From: UBA5436 sp050951845
GTDB taxonomy: Bacteria; Bacillota; Clostridia; Saccharofermentanales; DTU023
Reading direction: 5' to 3'
Assembly (NCBI GenBank): GCA_050951845.1
Contig: JBMNJV010000006.1
Span: 62,001-126,000, forward strand
DNA: 64,000 bases
The notes below the pieces were generated by a model that saw nothing but the letters and a program-made list of their open reading frames with translations, was not told the origin of the DNA and did no database searches. Shown one piece after another: positions 36,972 through 46,516 of the stretch. How positions within the stretch are numbered: position 1 is the first letter of the stretch; each line of letters starts with the position of its first letter. A program made the position numbers and the translations under genes.

Positions 36972-38360
36972 TTAGAAAAATAAAAGATCCAACGCTTCCT
37001 GCAATAAACTGACATAAAAAATTTCGCAATCTTCGGGCAAAGTGATATTTTTGATACTGCGCTTACAGGCTGCCGGCACAACATATCTTTTCCAACCGAG
37101 ACGTAAGCCTTCTATAATTCTACGCTCAATCGCTGTCACCATGCGAACTTCACCGGCTAAACCTAATTCACCGAGAATGATCAAATCAGAGTCAATCGGT
37201 TTATCCTGAATACTTGAAACCACTGCAGCTACAATTGCCAAGTCTGCCGAAGTTTCAATTATTTTCATGCCTCCCGTCACATTAACATAGGCATCATAAG
37301 GTGCGGTCACTATACCGCAGGATTTATGGAGAATGGCCAGAAGCATGTTCAGCCTTAGACGATCAATCCCTTGAGTATTGCGGATTGGTTGAGCAAAATC
37401 AGTCGGATTCAACAAAGCTTGAATTTCCAATAAAATTGAACGAGTTCCTTCCAAAGTTGAAGTAATGGTTGTTCCGGGAACATTTAACGGTCTGCCTTCC
37501 AACATTGCCGTACCGGGATTATCAACAGACTTCAATCCGCTTTGAGTCATCTCGAATATACCAACCTCATTCGTTGTGCCGAAGCGATTCTTTACCGCAC
37601 GCAGTATACGATATTGATTGGATTTTTCGCCTTCAAAATACAAGACCGCATCAACCATATGTTCCAAAACCCGGGGCCCTGCAATACCACCTTCTTTGGT
37701 GACATGCCCGACTAAGACTATGGTAATATTTAAAGCCTTTGCTAAACGCAAAAGACCCGCAGTAGCTTCTCTGATTTGTGATACAGAACCCGGAGCCGCA
37801 CTTATTTCTTCAACATAAATCGATTGGATTGAATCAATTACAGCAAAATCCGGTTTGTGTTTTTGCAAAACTTGTGCGATCGAAGCAAAGTCTGTTGCAG
37901 TGAACATCCTGATTTGTTGAGCTGTAATCTGTAAACGATCCGCCCGCATTTTAATTTGAGCCGGTGACTCTTCACCGGACACATAAAGTGTCGAATAATG
38001 AGGATCGAGATTGGCTAAAGTCTGCAATAATAAAGTTGATTTACCGATACCGGGATCACCGCCCAAAAGCACCAAAGAACCGCGCACAAATCCTCCGCCT
38101 AAAACTCGGTCCATTTCTTCGATATCGGAACATAGTCTTTTTTGATCACCATTTTCAAGCTTTGCTAAATTAATGATCGCCTGATGATCTGCTGCGGGAT
38201 CAAGATCAAGCCAAGACCGATTATTACTCTTGGCGGATTTTTTTTGAATAACGGTTTCTACCAGACTGTTCCAAGTTCCGCAACTCGGACATTTTCCCAG
38301 CCAACCGGACGATTCGTAACCACATTCTTCACAAGTAAAAACTGTTTTGTTTTTGGTCAT
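36972..38360 (-). CDS. radA: DNA repair protein RadA (Sms)
   Basis: A 462-residue RecA-like ATPase helping branch migration in recombination. It has a zinc ribbon (CEECGYESSGWLGKCPSCG at 10-28), Walker A GGDPGIGKSTLL, the diagnostic KNRFGTTNEVG motif, and a C-terminal Lon-protease-like domain (ADLAIVAAVVSS, ILGELGLAGEVR). Length is typical. Neighbours run the same way with short gaps. Confidence 0.96.
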   Translation of the reverse strand: MTKNKTVFTCEECGYESSGWLGKCPSCGTWNSLVETVIQKKSAKSNNRSWLDLDPAADHQAIINLAKLENGDQKRLCSDIEEMDRVLGGGFVRGSLVLLGGDPGIGKSTLLLQTLANLDPHYSTLYVSGEESPAQIKMRADRLQITAQQIRMFTATDFASIAQVLQKHKPDFAVIDSIQSIYVEEISAAPGSVSQIREATAGLLRLAKALNITIVLVGHVTKEGGIAGPRVLEHMVDAVLYFEGEKSNQYRILRAVKNRFGTTNEVGIFEMTQSGLKSVDNPGTAMLEGRPLNVPGTTITSTLEGTRSILLEIQALLNPTDFAQPIRNTQGIDRLRLNMLLAILHKSCGIVTAPYDAYVNVTGGMKIIETSADLAIVAAVVSSIQDKPIDSDLIILGELGLAGEVRMVTAIERRIIEGLRLGWKRYVVPAACKRSIKNITLPEDCEIFYVSLLQEALDLLFF

Positions 38361-38387
38361 ATTTTCCTTTCCGCTCCGCAGGTTGAA

Positions 38388-39047
38388 TTAATCAAGATAT
38401 GCTAATAAATCCAAAGGATGGTCTAATAAAATTTCACAACCGTTAGCTATCAATTCTTCGCGTGTGCGAAATCCCCAGGCGGCTCCGACCGGAACCATGC
38501 CGGCATTTACTGCTGTTTGCATATCGGCATCACTGTCTCCGATAAACAGAACCTGTCTGTAATCTGTTGCTCCGATTTTTTCTGCTACATAAAAAGCTGC
38601 ACCGGGATCCGGTTTACGAGGTAAACTTGCTTCTTGACCTTGAACAAACGCAAAAGTGTCAGTTGCAAAAGATGTATCCAGCACTTGTTGGGTCATTTGA
38701 TGCGGTTTGTTAGTCAAGACAGCCAAAACAATCTCTCTTTTTTGCAATTCGGATATTAGTTCAGGAATTCCCGGATATGGTTTTACCTCATACGTACAAT
38801 ATTCCTCAAACAGGTTCATATATATGGCATAGGCTTCTTCCAACCGTTCAGCTTGCCGGTCGCCTGACAATACCAATAATTGACGCACCAGTTCTTTCGC
38901 TCCATAACCTATCATAAAACGAAATTCTTCAACTGTTCTCGATTGATATCCGAGTTTATTCAAGGTCGTATTTCCGGTTTTAATAATAGAATCCATTGTT
39001 TGCAATAAAGTTCCGTCTAAATCAAAAATAGCCTGTTTAATAATCAT
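38388..39047 (-). CDS. HAD-family phosphatase (phosphoglycolate phosphatase-like)
   Basis: A 219-residue HAD hydrolase. Motif I is FDLDGTL with Asp9 and Asp11, motif II VLTNKPHQM, and motif III/IV are KPDPGAAFYV and FIGDSDADM. The helical cap sits between motifs I and II, as in Gph/PpaX. The substrate could be phosphoglycolate, pyrophosphate or a sugar phosphate. It ends 28 bases before radA on the same strand. Confidence 0.9.
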   Translation of the reverse strand: MIIKQAIFDLDGTLLQTMDSIIKTGNTTLNKLGYQSRTVEEFRFMIGYGAKELVRQLLVLSGDRQAERLEEAYAIYMNLFEEYCTYEVKPYPGIPELISELQKREIVLAVLTNKPHQMTQQVLDTSFATDTFAFVQGQEASLPRKPDPGAAFYVAEKIGATDYRQVLFIGDSDADMQTAVNAGMVPVGAAWGFRTREELIANGCEILLDHPLDLLAYLD

Positions 39048-39165
39048 GTCTCACTTCCTATATCTATTCTCAATATTTTTCATTATTTATCTTTCATTAA
39101 TATTTATCTTTATTATTTTTAATTATTCATTCTTTTATTTTAAAATGCCCGAAATGCACAATTTT

Positions 39166-41028
39166 TTATATCGGATCAGATTTTGAATTAATCAGATTAT
39201 CTTCAATTAATTGCTGCTGAGTACTGATTTCAGCCGAAATTATACTCGCAACAAACAAATAATACATTCGTAAAATCTCTGTTTTGGCAAACAACCATTC
39301 TTCATCGAATATATGCTCCGAAAGATTACTGAAATTGACTTGAACTTTCAACAGGTCTAAAATTCCCAAGCATGAAAACCTGTCGTTATCTAATTTATGT
39401 AAAAATGTTTCAACAAGGTTAAAGCTGATTGCGTAAGGTAAAATTAACGGTGCAAGATCACGGCTATTAATCCATTTTGACTGTTGTTTGAAAAAATCTT
39501 CCGGATCTTGTAAAGAAATTTTTAAACTCTTAAGCTGCTTCATTTTTTCTCTTCCTTCAAGTGTAAGGTATCGGGCTTTGAAAATTCTGAATATTGAAAA
39601 AAGGAAAGGTAAGAGCAATGCGAAACTCCACCAAGATTTACCGATAGAAAAGATTAATAAAAAGGCAATTAACATCAAACTTGAAACAACAGTATACCCT
39701 CTATGTCCTCGGCGTTTATTTTTTCTGCTGAGATAACCTGCTTTTGCCAAATCATCTTCTAACAAAAGCACATATTGCTTAAAATTCAGTAAAAAATCCT
39801 CGGCATATTTTTCTGAACCGGTTTGAACGTATATTTTTTCTGCCGAAGTCACCGGATACTTTTTTGTTTTAGCTGAATCTTCAAATAACCACTGCAATAA
39901 AAACACCTCGGAAGAATTAAAATTCGCAAAAATCTCACGTTCAGGATGATTCCAGTAAAAAGTTGACTTATTCAAATCAATTTCATTTTTCTGTACTAAT
40001 TGGAGAAGTCCTGCAAGAATCAGACTGCCTTGAGTATCCTGGCTGACCAGATATGCCGCATGAGCTGCATTGATTGCAAAAATACTGCGGCCTAATCGAG
40101 GTCGTTTCACAAATAAATATCCTTCCAATTCAAATATTACGAATATTATCAAAACTAAAATAATACTGACTGCCAAAACGATCCCGAGCAACCAAGGTTC
40201 AGCAAAAAAATCCCAGAAACTTTTTTGCTTAATCTGAACCGAAGCAGGATGCGGAAAAAAATCATCGAAAGTCAAATCCGGTCGGTTGATCGCTAAATCC
40301 GGAAACAAATCTTGCGGTAAACTGATATAAACAAATTGATCAGCTTGGAAACGAAAATTGTTTGAACTGAAAACTAAATTATTATATTCAGAAGATTTGT
40401 CTGCAAACCAAGTTTCCGAAACTGCCTGGAAACGATAATCTTCCGGCAAGATCTCACGCGATAAATGATAGTAAATATTATAGGTGTCAGTTGTTTTGAA
40501 ATAATCGGGAATTGCAACTGGATATTTCAAAAAAGCATTTTCCGGAGACAATTTGAGCAAGGCGCTCTGATCGAAGTTAAAAATTAACATGTAATTCTGA
40601 TTTGCCGAAAAATCAAAATAAACATCGACAATCAACATATCTTCCGTTTCGGATAATGAAGTCTGATAAGAAAAATTCCCAGCATTTTCTTTGTTTTCTG
40701 CAGTGATTTTTTCCGCAATGAACATATATTCATTTTCGTTTTCAGCTTCCTTTTGAGTTTCCGATAACATTACTTCTAAAAGAACGCCGGTTGATTGATT
40801 TTCCAACAGCGGAAACTCAAAACGCAATTCTGATTGCGAACTGTGCAAGCTAAAATCATATTGTTCCGTAATCAAAACTCTCTGAGAGCTCAAATCAATA
40901 ATTGTATCGGAAACCTCAAGTCTTGTTTCAGCGGAACTTGCTCTTACCGCAGATACAGGAAGAACAAGCCATAAACAAATCAGGATTAAACAAATTGTCA
41001 ATATTTTTTTACAAATTTGCAAAATCAT
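39166..41028 (-). CDS. DUF2207-family membrane protein
   Basis: A 620-residue protein with a signal peptide (ILTICLILICLWLVLPVSAVRA), an outside beta-rich domain to ~270 (DTIIDLSSQRVLITEQYDF), and a membrane helix at ~280-305. A cytoplasmic part contains the DUF2207-like AINAAHAAYLVSQDTQGS and QLVQKNEIDL, and two further helices follow near 445-490 (LMLIAFLLIFSIG, WWSFALLLPFLFSIF). The function of the family is unknown. It overlaps the threonine aldolase gene by 20 bases, so it is co-translated. Confidence 0.75.
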   Translation of the reverse strand: MILQICKKILTICLILICLWLVLPVSAVRASSAETRLEVSDTIIDLSSQRVLITEQYDFSLHSSQSELRFEFPLLENQSTGVLLEVMLSETQKEAENENEYMFIAEKITAENKENAGNFSYQTSLSETEDMLIVDVYFDFSANQNYMLIFNFDQSALLKLSPENAFLKYPVAIPDYFKTTDTYNIYYHLSREILPEDYRFQAVSETWFADKSSEYNNLVFSSNNFRFQADQFVYISLPQDLFPDLAINRPDLTFDDFFPHPASVQIKQKSFWDFFAEPWLLGIVLAVSIILVLIIFVIFELEGYLFVKRPRLGRSIFAINAAHAAYLVSQDTQGSLILAGLLQLVQKNEIDLNKSTFYWNHPEREIFANFNSSEVFLLQWLFEDSAKTKKYPVTSAEKIYVQTGSEKYAEDFLLNFKQYVLLLEDDLAKAGYLSRKNKRRGHRGYTVVSSLMLIAFLLIFSIGKSWWSFALLLPFLFSIFRIFKARYLTLEGREKMKQLKSLKISLQDPEDFFKQQSKWINSRDLAPLILPYAISFNLVETFLHKLDNDRFSCLGILDLLKVQVNFSNLSEHIFDEEWLFAKTEILRMYYLFVASIISAEISTQQQLIEDNLINSKSDPI

Positions 41029-42112
41029 CCCACCTATTCAAAAATTGCTCAATCCACTCTTTTTGCGTTGCCCAAGAAGTTACCAGTCGCACAACGTGAT
41101 AATTCTGATCTGATTTTTCAAGTCCTAATTCAGATAATTGTTGCTGATTCGGAATCAGCCAATCTAAAAAAATAAATTCTTGCAAAAGCCTTTGTTTTAA
41201 TTGAGGATTAATCAGAATAAACAGTTGATTTGTCTTCGTTTCAGTCCAAAATTTTACATTCCTTTGTTTAAGACCTCCACGCAGTAAATCTGCCATTTGA
41301 TTCGCATGTAGTGCAGCTTTGAAATATAAATTATCTGTAAAAAGCGTATCAAATTGAATTCCTAATAAACGCCCTTTTGCCAGCATGCCACCACGCTGTT
41401 TTAATGACCAGCGAAATCCGGCGGAATAATTATGTTTGCGATTAGTAAAAACAATCGCTTCACCGCTCAAAGCTCCGTTCTTAGTTCCGCCGATCGTAAA
41501 TATATCAACTAAATCAAGCAACTGCCCGAAACTCAACTGATCAGGTTCAGCAGCTAATGCAGTGCCCAACCTAGCCCCGTCCATAAAGATCGGCAGATTA
41601 TATTTATCCGCTACATCTCTGATCACTCTTAATTCTTGAGCAGAATAATGAGTTCCGTTTTCAGTTGCATTGGAAAAATAAATCATGCCGGGAAACGGTG
41701 AATGCTCGGGTTCCGGATTTGACCAGTATTCAGCTAAAAAAGCTGCAAGAGTGGGTGCATCAAATTTTCCGCTGTATGGATCCGTATCCAGCGTAATCAC
41801 TTTATGACCGGTAGCTTCGATAGCTGCCGCTTCGTGGGTTGCAATATGACCTTGCGGAGTTGATAATACGCCTGAATACGACTTCAAAACATGAGATATT
41901 ACAATTAAATTGGCTTGAGTTCCACCCATCGTAAAATGAATATCAACTTGCTCCGGCTCTGCTCCCAGCAACTGCGCAATTTTTCCGATTGCAGATTTTG
42001 AGTACAAATCCAAACCATATCCGCCGATTTGTTCAAAATTGGTTTTGCTCAAATTTTCCAGGATTTCCGGTAAACAGCCTTCACTATAATCATTTGCAAA
42101 CGAAATTCGCAT
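41009..42112 (-). CDS. ltaE: Low-specificity threonine aldolase
   Basis: A 367-residue PLP enzyme (fold type I) splitting threonine or allo-threonine to glycine and acetaldehyde. Key elements are FANDYSEGCLPEIL at the N-terminus, GGTQANLIV, HEAAAIEATGHKV, FMDGARLGTAL, and the PLP lysine in FTIGGTKNGALSGEA. Length matches the family (~340-360). It is the first gene of its transcript, divergent from the ABC-F gene. Confidence 0.92.
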   Translation of the reverse strand: MRISFANDYSEGCLPEILENLSKTNFEQIGGYGLDLYSKSAIGKIAQLLGAEPEQVDIHFTMGGTQANLIVISHVLKSYSGVLSTPQGHIATHEAAAIEATGHKVITLDTDPYSGKFDAPTLAAFLAEYWSNPEPEHSPFPGMIYFSNATENGTHYSAQELRVIRDVADKYNLPIFMDGARLGTALAAEPDQLSFGQLLDLVDIFTIGGTKNGALSGEAIVFTNRKHNYSAGFRWSLKQRGGMLAKGRLLGIQFDTLFTDNLYFKAALHANQMADLLRGGLKQRNVKFWTETKTNQLFILINPQLKQRLLQEFIFLDWLIPNQQQLSELGLEKSDQNYHVVRLVTSWATQKEWIEQFLNRWDDFANL

Positions 42113-42192
42113 CTTATTTCCTCAACTATTAGCTCCGCATATTCTAAACAACAATTAGGGTCAACAATATTATTCTATCATAAGGATTGAAA

Positions 42193-42221
42193 TAGAACAG
42201 TAAGAAAATAATCTGTATAAT
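42193..42221 (+). promoter_or_regulatory. Promoter directly ahead of the ABC-F gene (possibly leaderless)
   Basis: A perfect TATAAT at 42216-42221 ends only seven bases before the ATG; TAGAAC lies 17 bases upstream as a weak -35. There is no ribosome binding site. If the -10 is used, the transcript begins at or next to the start codon. Confidence 0.5.
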
Positions 42222-42228
42222 CTAAGAG

Positions 42229-44349
42229 ATGAGTTTGATAAGTTTGAAAAATGTCAGTAAATCATATTATGAAAAAGCAGTTTTAACAGACATTGATTTG
42301 CAAATCAATGCAGGCGAAAAACTTGCAATCATTGGTGAAAACGGAACAGGCAAAACCACTTTGTTTCGTTTAATTTTGGGTTTGGAACAACCGGATTCGG
42401 AAAATGCCGAGATTGCCATTGCTAAAAATACAATCCTCGGTTATTTGGAACAGCAGGTAAATCTAAACAGCAGTACTACCGATGCACTTTTCGACGCCGA
42501 AATTTTTGATTTGCAACAAAAAATGCAGGATTTGGCAAATGGGCTTGCCGATACATCAGCACGTCACACTGAATTTGAACATCTGCAAATTCTGGATCAA
42601 TATAGTTCAATTACCGCAAAATTTGAAAGCTTAGACGGTTATACTTATCAATATCGTTTGGCAGAAATCCTCGCCGGTTTAGGCATTGATTTGGCCACTG
42701 CACAAAGACCGGTTCAAGAATTATCCGGCGGAGAAAAAATGCGTGTCCAACTTGCCCGATTGTTAATTCGGGAACCTGATGTAATGTTGCTCGATGAACC
42801 GACTAATCATCTGGATTATCAAGCGATTGAATGGTTGGAGAATTATTTACAAAAAACCTCTTCAACCGTACTGCTTATATCGCATGATCGGTTTTTTATT
42901 GATCGAATCGCAACCAGAACCGCAGAATTATCAGGCGGCAGATTAACCATCTTCCCGGGTAATTATTCCAATTTTGTCAAATTGAGTGCCGAGCAGCAAA
43001 AATCATTAAGCAGAAGCATAGATAAAATTGAAGCCGAATTGAACAAGCAGACCGATATTACAAAAACCATGCTTTCACACCGTAAAATAAGTTCTTATCG
43101 CTCCAGTCAAAAAAAAGAAGCAAAAATCAGCCGGAAGTTAAGTAATTTAAAATCTAAATTGAAAAACAAACCGACCCAGCTGAATATTAAAATTCTCAAA
43201 GGTCAGGATTTAGGTGATCCTACCAGAACTATTATTGCAACTAAAGATCTTTATGTGCAATTTCCGGGACAAGCTGAACCGTTATTTCAGCCTTTTTCCT
43301 GGTCATTACAGGGTAAACAAAAAATCGCCGTAGTCGGGGTAAACGGCTGTGGCAAAACGACTCTTTTGAAATCCTTGCTCGGAAATGAACCGTATGCATC
43401 CGGTACTGTAAATATAGCAACTGACATTAAATACGGTTTTCTCGGTCAATTGATTGAGTTTTCCGATGAAACCTGTACCGTGATCGAAAACCTGGCCGAA
43501 GTTCAGCCAAATTGGACAGAGAATACAGCCCGTAACGAACTGGCAAAATACGGTTTTCGCGGTATTGATGTTTTTAAGCCTTTGAATACTTTATCAGGCG
43601 GTGAAAGAAGCCGCCTCTACTTATGCCGTTTGTTAAGCGAAAAACCCGATGTGTTATTTCTCGACGAACCGACAAATCACCTTGATATCAATTCGTGCGA
43701 AATACTGGAAAATGCTCTGGTTGCATATGAGGGTTCAATCATAGCCGTCAGTCACGACCGCTATTTTATCGAAAAAATTGCCCAATATATTTTAGGTTTT
43801 GTTGACGGAACAATTCAGCGCTTTAACAATTACAATGCTTTTCGGCGTATTGAAGAACAAGCCACTACATCTAAAAACAAACAAAAGCGAATTGTTGAAA
43901 CAACAAAAATCCCTGCTCAGCAATATATTGTTGCCGAGAACTCTTTTCAGGAAAACAAGAATCTAACTGGTTATACTGCTGAAGCCGGCAATGCAGAATC
44001 CGATAATACAGATGTTCCGGATAATAATACTAATGAGATCAATTCACAAAGCAAGAAAAACATTTGGTCAAAAAAAGAAGCACGCTTGGAAAAAAAACTG
44101 CATAATTTACAAGCCTTACCTAATAATCCAATGCAAACAAGAAGATTTAAAGCACTCGGCGATGAAACCCTGACCGCCTTAACCAGAAAAATAGATATTG
44201 CGATTAAACAAAAAAACAAAATGGAATCAGAATTCGGAACTGCAACCGATCCGAAAATCTACGTACAATATGAACAATTGTTAATCTTAATTGATCAATA
44301 CGAATCTATCTATTTGAAACTGGCTGAAATTTTAGAAAACATCAGATGA
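42229..44349 (+). CDS. ABC-F family ATPase
   Basis: A 706-residue soluble protein with two ABC domains and no membrane helices. Domain 1 has GENGTGKTT, LSGGEKMRVQLARLL and LLDEPTNHLD; domain 2 has GVNGCGKTT, LSGGERSRLYLCRLL and FLDEPTNHLD. Both Walker B glutamates are present. The linker between them is the charged PtIM region (~255-320), and a C-terminal coiled coil follows (residues ~615-700). ABC-F proteins act on the ribosome, in translation control or antibiotic protection; which one applies here cannot be told. It lacks a ribosome site and may be translated from a leaderless message. Confidence 0.93.
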   Translation: MSLISLKNVSKSYYEKAVLTDIDLQINAGEKLAIIGENGTGKTTLFRLILGLEQPDSENAEIAIAKNTILGYLEQQVNLNSSTTDALFDAEIFDLQQKMQDLANGLADTSARHTEFEHLQILDQYSSITAKFESLDGYTYQYRLAEILAGLGIDLATAQRPVQELSGGEKMRVQLARLLIREPDVMLLDEPTNHLDYQAIEWLENYLQKTSSTVLLISHDRFFIDRIATRTAELSGGRLTIFPGNYSNFVKLSAEQQKSLSRSIDKIEAELNKQTDITKTMLSHRKISSYRSSQKKEAKISRKLSNLKSKLKNKPTQLNIKILKGQDLGDPTRTIIATKDLYVQFPGQAEPLFQPFSWSLQGKQKIAVVGVNGCGKTTLLKSLLGNEPYASGTVNIATDIKYGFLGQLIEFSDETCTVIENLAEVQPNWTENTARNELAKYGFRGIDVFKPLNTLSGGERSRLYLCRLLSEKPDVLFLDEPTNHLDINSCEILENALVAYEGSIIAVSHDRYFIEKIAQYILGFVDGTIQRFNNYNAFRRIEEQATTSKNKQKRIVETTKIPAQQYIVAENSFQENKNLTGYTAEAGNAESDNTDVPDNNTNEINSQSKKNIWSKKEARLEKKLHNLQALPNNPMQTRRFKALGDETLTALTRKIDIAIKQKNKMESEFGTATDPKIYVQYEQLLILIDQYESIYLKLAEILENIR

Positions 44350-44441
44350 TAACTCCGGAGTCAAATTATCTGTTGAGTTACATTTTTAAGACTTCTGCCC
44401 GATTTCAACCGAAATATCCCCCTTCGAACCTCTCATAATGT

Positions 44442-44532
44442 TTGGCATTTGGTGTTCACGCTTATGGCTGTGGATCGGCGGCGGTCAATCTGACTCATGA
44501 TGTGTTGGCATTTGGTGTTCACGCTTATGGCT
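44442..44532. repeat. 28-bp direct repeat, 63 bp apart
   Basis: TTGGCATTTGGTGTTCACGC plus TTATGGCT occurs at 44442-44469 and 44505-44532, exact, in the gap after the ABC-F gene. The TTGGCA start is reminiscent of the arms of the hairpin repeats elsewhere, but the rest differs. Confidence 0.75.
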
Positions 44533-44673
44533 CATGATATTAGTTGTTCAACTCGTTAAACGGAAGATGTTCTATATTTTTCATGCTTTATTTTTTAAAT
44601 TTCGTAATTATTAAAACTGTCTCATTGCATAGATAAAGTTAAGGCATTATTCTTTGGTCAGGAGGTGAACAAT

Positions 44674-45159
44674 ATGGCCAATGAAGACAAGAAAGATTTT
44701 AATGCTATGCTGCATGATAATAAAGACATGCCTAAAATTCAGACAATTACAGATGAAGCAAGTATTGAAAAGTATGGCGGGGACAGAATGTACTTTGCTC
44801 CTCCTATCGATTATGATGCTGTAATGAAAATGATACCGTTCGGAAAAGTTATCACTGTCGGAAAAATCCGCGAGCATTTTGCTGTTAAATCAGGTGCTGA
44901 TTTCACAGAGCCCATTACGGCAGGTATTTTTGTGTCTATTGCCGCATGGGCAAGCCATCAGCGGACAGATGACAAAACTCCTTTCTGGAGGACTCTGAAA
45001 GCAAATGGCGAACTGAATCAGAAATATCCCGGTGGAATAGAGGCACAAAAAGAAAAATTGGAAGCAGAGGGACACACGATAATTCAAAGAGGCAGGAAAA
45101 ATATCAGATACTATGTCAAAGACTATGAACATGTCCTCTTTGAATTAAACAATTTCTAG
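44674..45159 (+). CDS. MGMT/ATL-like protein
   Basis: A 161-residue protein with the alkyltransferase-like DNA-binding fold: MKMIPFGKVITVGKIREHF, PITAGIFVSIAAWASHQR, and TPFWRTLKANGELNQKYPGG followed by QKEKLEAEGHTI. The PCHR active-site Cys of O6-methylguanine methyltransferases is absent (FWRTLK in its place), as in ATL proteins that flag damage instead of repairing it. Start at the ATG seven bases after AGGAGG. Directly beyond the stop, in the same frame, lies an acetyltransferase remnant. Confidence 0.78.
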   Translation: MANEDKKDFNAMLHDNKDMPKIQTITDEASIEKYGGDRMYFAPPIDYDAVMKMIPFGKVITVGKIREHFAVKSGADFTEPITAGIFVSIAAWASHQRTDDKTPFWRTLKANGELNQKYPGGIEAQKEKLEAEGHTIIQRGRKNIRYYVKDYEHVLFELNNF

Positions 45160-45303
45160 TTTCGGATTAAAGAAAAGATCCGGATTTTAAAATACGAAAA
45201 AGCATCACTATCTGTTCAGAAAGATAATTATGCAAGCAAAATGTATCAGAAACTAGGTTTTGAGATTGTTGAAATAATGGACTATGTAACACACGATAAC
45301 TGA
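45160..45303 (+). pseudogene. C-terminal remnant of a GNAT acetyltransferase
   Basis: Forty-seven codons in frame right after the MGMT-like stop read ASLSVQKDNYASKMYQKLGFEIVE, the acetyl-CoA-site helix and end strand of GNAT enzymes. There is no start or N-terminal part. Its last 50 bases overlap the end of the opposing protease gene. It marks a rearrangement. Confidence 0.78.
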
Positions 45304-46074
45304 AAGCCATAATAAAATTGCCAAAGTACTGAAATCAAATGCCTTATATCCACCGGATAAGAGTTCGGGAACAAGATTTATCATGGTATGGAAAAACAAG
45401 GCACTGATAGTTGCACCATTGGAATAATTATAGAGATATCCCATGATAATTCGATAAGCGACACTGTTGGTAACGAGAAAAAATATTGAGCAGATATCCC
45501 GACCTTGCATGATATATGGAACCAGATGCCATAGCCCCCAGACAAGTCCTATAATAAAACCTGTCTTCAATATTCCATAAGATTTATGCAATACCGGAGT
45601 TGCATATGTCGTCCAAGCTAGTTCTTCAATGATAGCTCCTAGGAAAAACAACAAAAAACCTGCAATAAAAATTGAGATTTTACTTTCTTCTCGAAAAATC
45701 TGCATGATACTGTTTGGATCTTTGATAACTACTGCAATCAGATATAAAACAGGCATAAATAAAAGCGAAAGTACTAAACTAGAACGCTTTTCCGCTACTT
45801 GGAAATCTATAATTGCCCGGAAAAAATCCTTCATTTTATATTCATCAGAATTTTTTCGAAAATAATAAATTCCTAAGCCTGATGGGACTAGGATCATTAA
45901 AGCACTGGCAGGCAAATTGAAAAGAAGCAATTTTACCTTAATCAAATTTAATAGATAAAATGGTGTAGAGAGAGGAATTACAAATAAAAGAAATTTATGA
46001 ACATCATTTTTTGTTCCAAAAATAATCGTATTGTTTTTGGCATCCAGGTTTTCCACTATGTTATACTGCTGCAA
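45253..46074 (-). CDS. CPBP-family intramembrane metalloprotease
   Basis: A 273-residue protein with about seven hydrophobic segments. The family motifs occur in order: EELAWTTY (EExxxx-type), WGLWHLVP (second His), and FFHTMIN (final HxxxN). Such proteases process peptides or membrane substrates, often for bacteriocin immunity. No bacteriocin gene is seen here. A positively charged spacer SDEYKMKDFFRA sits between helices 2 and 3. Confidence 0.85.
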   Translation of the reverse strand: MQQYNIVENLDAKNNTIIFGTKNDVHKFLLFVIPLSTPFYLLNLIKVKLLLFNLPASALMILVPSGLGIYYFRKNSDEYKMKDFFRAIIDFQVAEKRSSLVLSLLFMPVLYLIAVVIKDPNSIMQIFREESKISIFIAGFLLFFLGAIIEELAWTTYATPVLHKSYGILKTGFIIGLVWGLWHLVPYIMQGRDICSIFFLVTNSVAYRIIMGYLYNYSNGATISALFFHTMINLVPELLSGGYKAFDFSTLAILLWLSVIVCYIVHYFNNLKT

Positions 46075-46095
46075 TAAAAACTAAAAAACAGGTAA

Positions 46096-46461
46096 TTATG
46101 CCCGCGACAACATTAGCTGGAACCTGGCAATCAGACCTTTTGATACCAAGGCAACAGCCAAAATGACCAATGCCTTTGCAGAATCCTTTAACACCGGAAT
46201 TTCAAGCTTAAAAATCTGAGTGATAAGTGCTGTCAGCGCCACAACACCGAAAATATATCCCAGAATTGTTAAGGGATGGGCAGGGCTAGCAGAAACAAAC
46301 TTGCCCACACTGATGGTACACAACAGCATACCCATAATCCCCAGAACGATCGTCATGGTCCTCGGTCCCTGAAGGAACAGAACTTTACTATTCGTCAGAC
46401 CAAGAACAACGACAACAGCAGACAAAATTACTTCGAAGATCAGGATTTCTATATTGCTCAT
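46096..46461 (-). CDS. Small four-helix membrane protein, unknown
   Basis: A 121-residue protein with four predicted helices (LIFEVILSAVVVVLGL, MTIVLGIMGMLLCTISVG, LTILGYIFGVVALTALI, ALVILAVALVSKGLIA). I do not recognise the family. Start chosen at MSNIEI, nine bases after GGAG; an alternative start 15 codons upstream would add MGENQMGKTKMEKTK, which looks like repeated promoter-side DNA. An IS lies directly upstream and may have cut its promoter. Confidence 0.6.
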   Translation of the reverse strand: MSNIEILIFEVILSAVVVVLGLTNSKVLFLQGPRTMTIVLGIMGMLLCTISVGKFVSASPAHPLTILGYIFGVVALTALITQIFKLEIPVLKDSAKALVILAVALVSKGLIARFQLMLSRA

Positions 46462-46516
46462 TTTTGTTTTCTCCATTTTGGTTTTCCCCATTTGATTTTC
46501 TCCCATTAGGTTTTTC

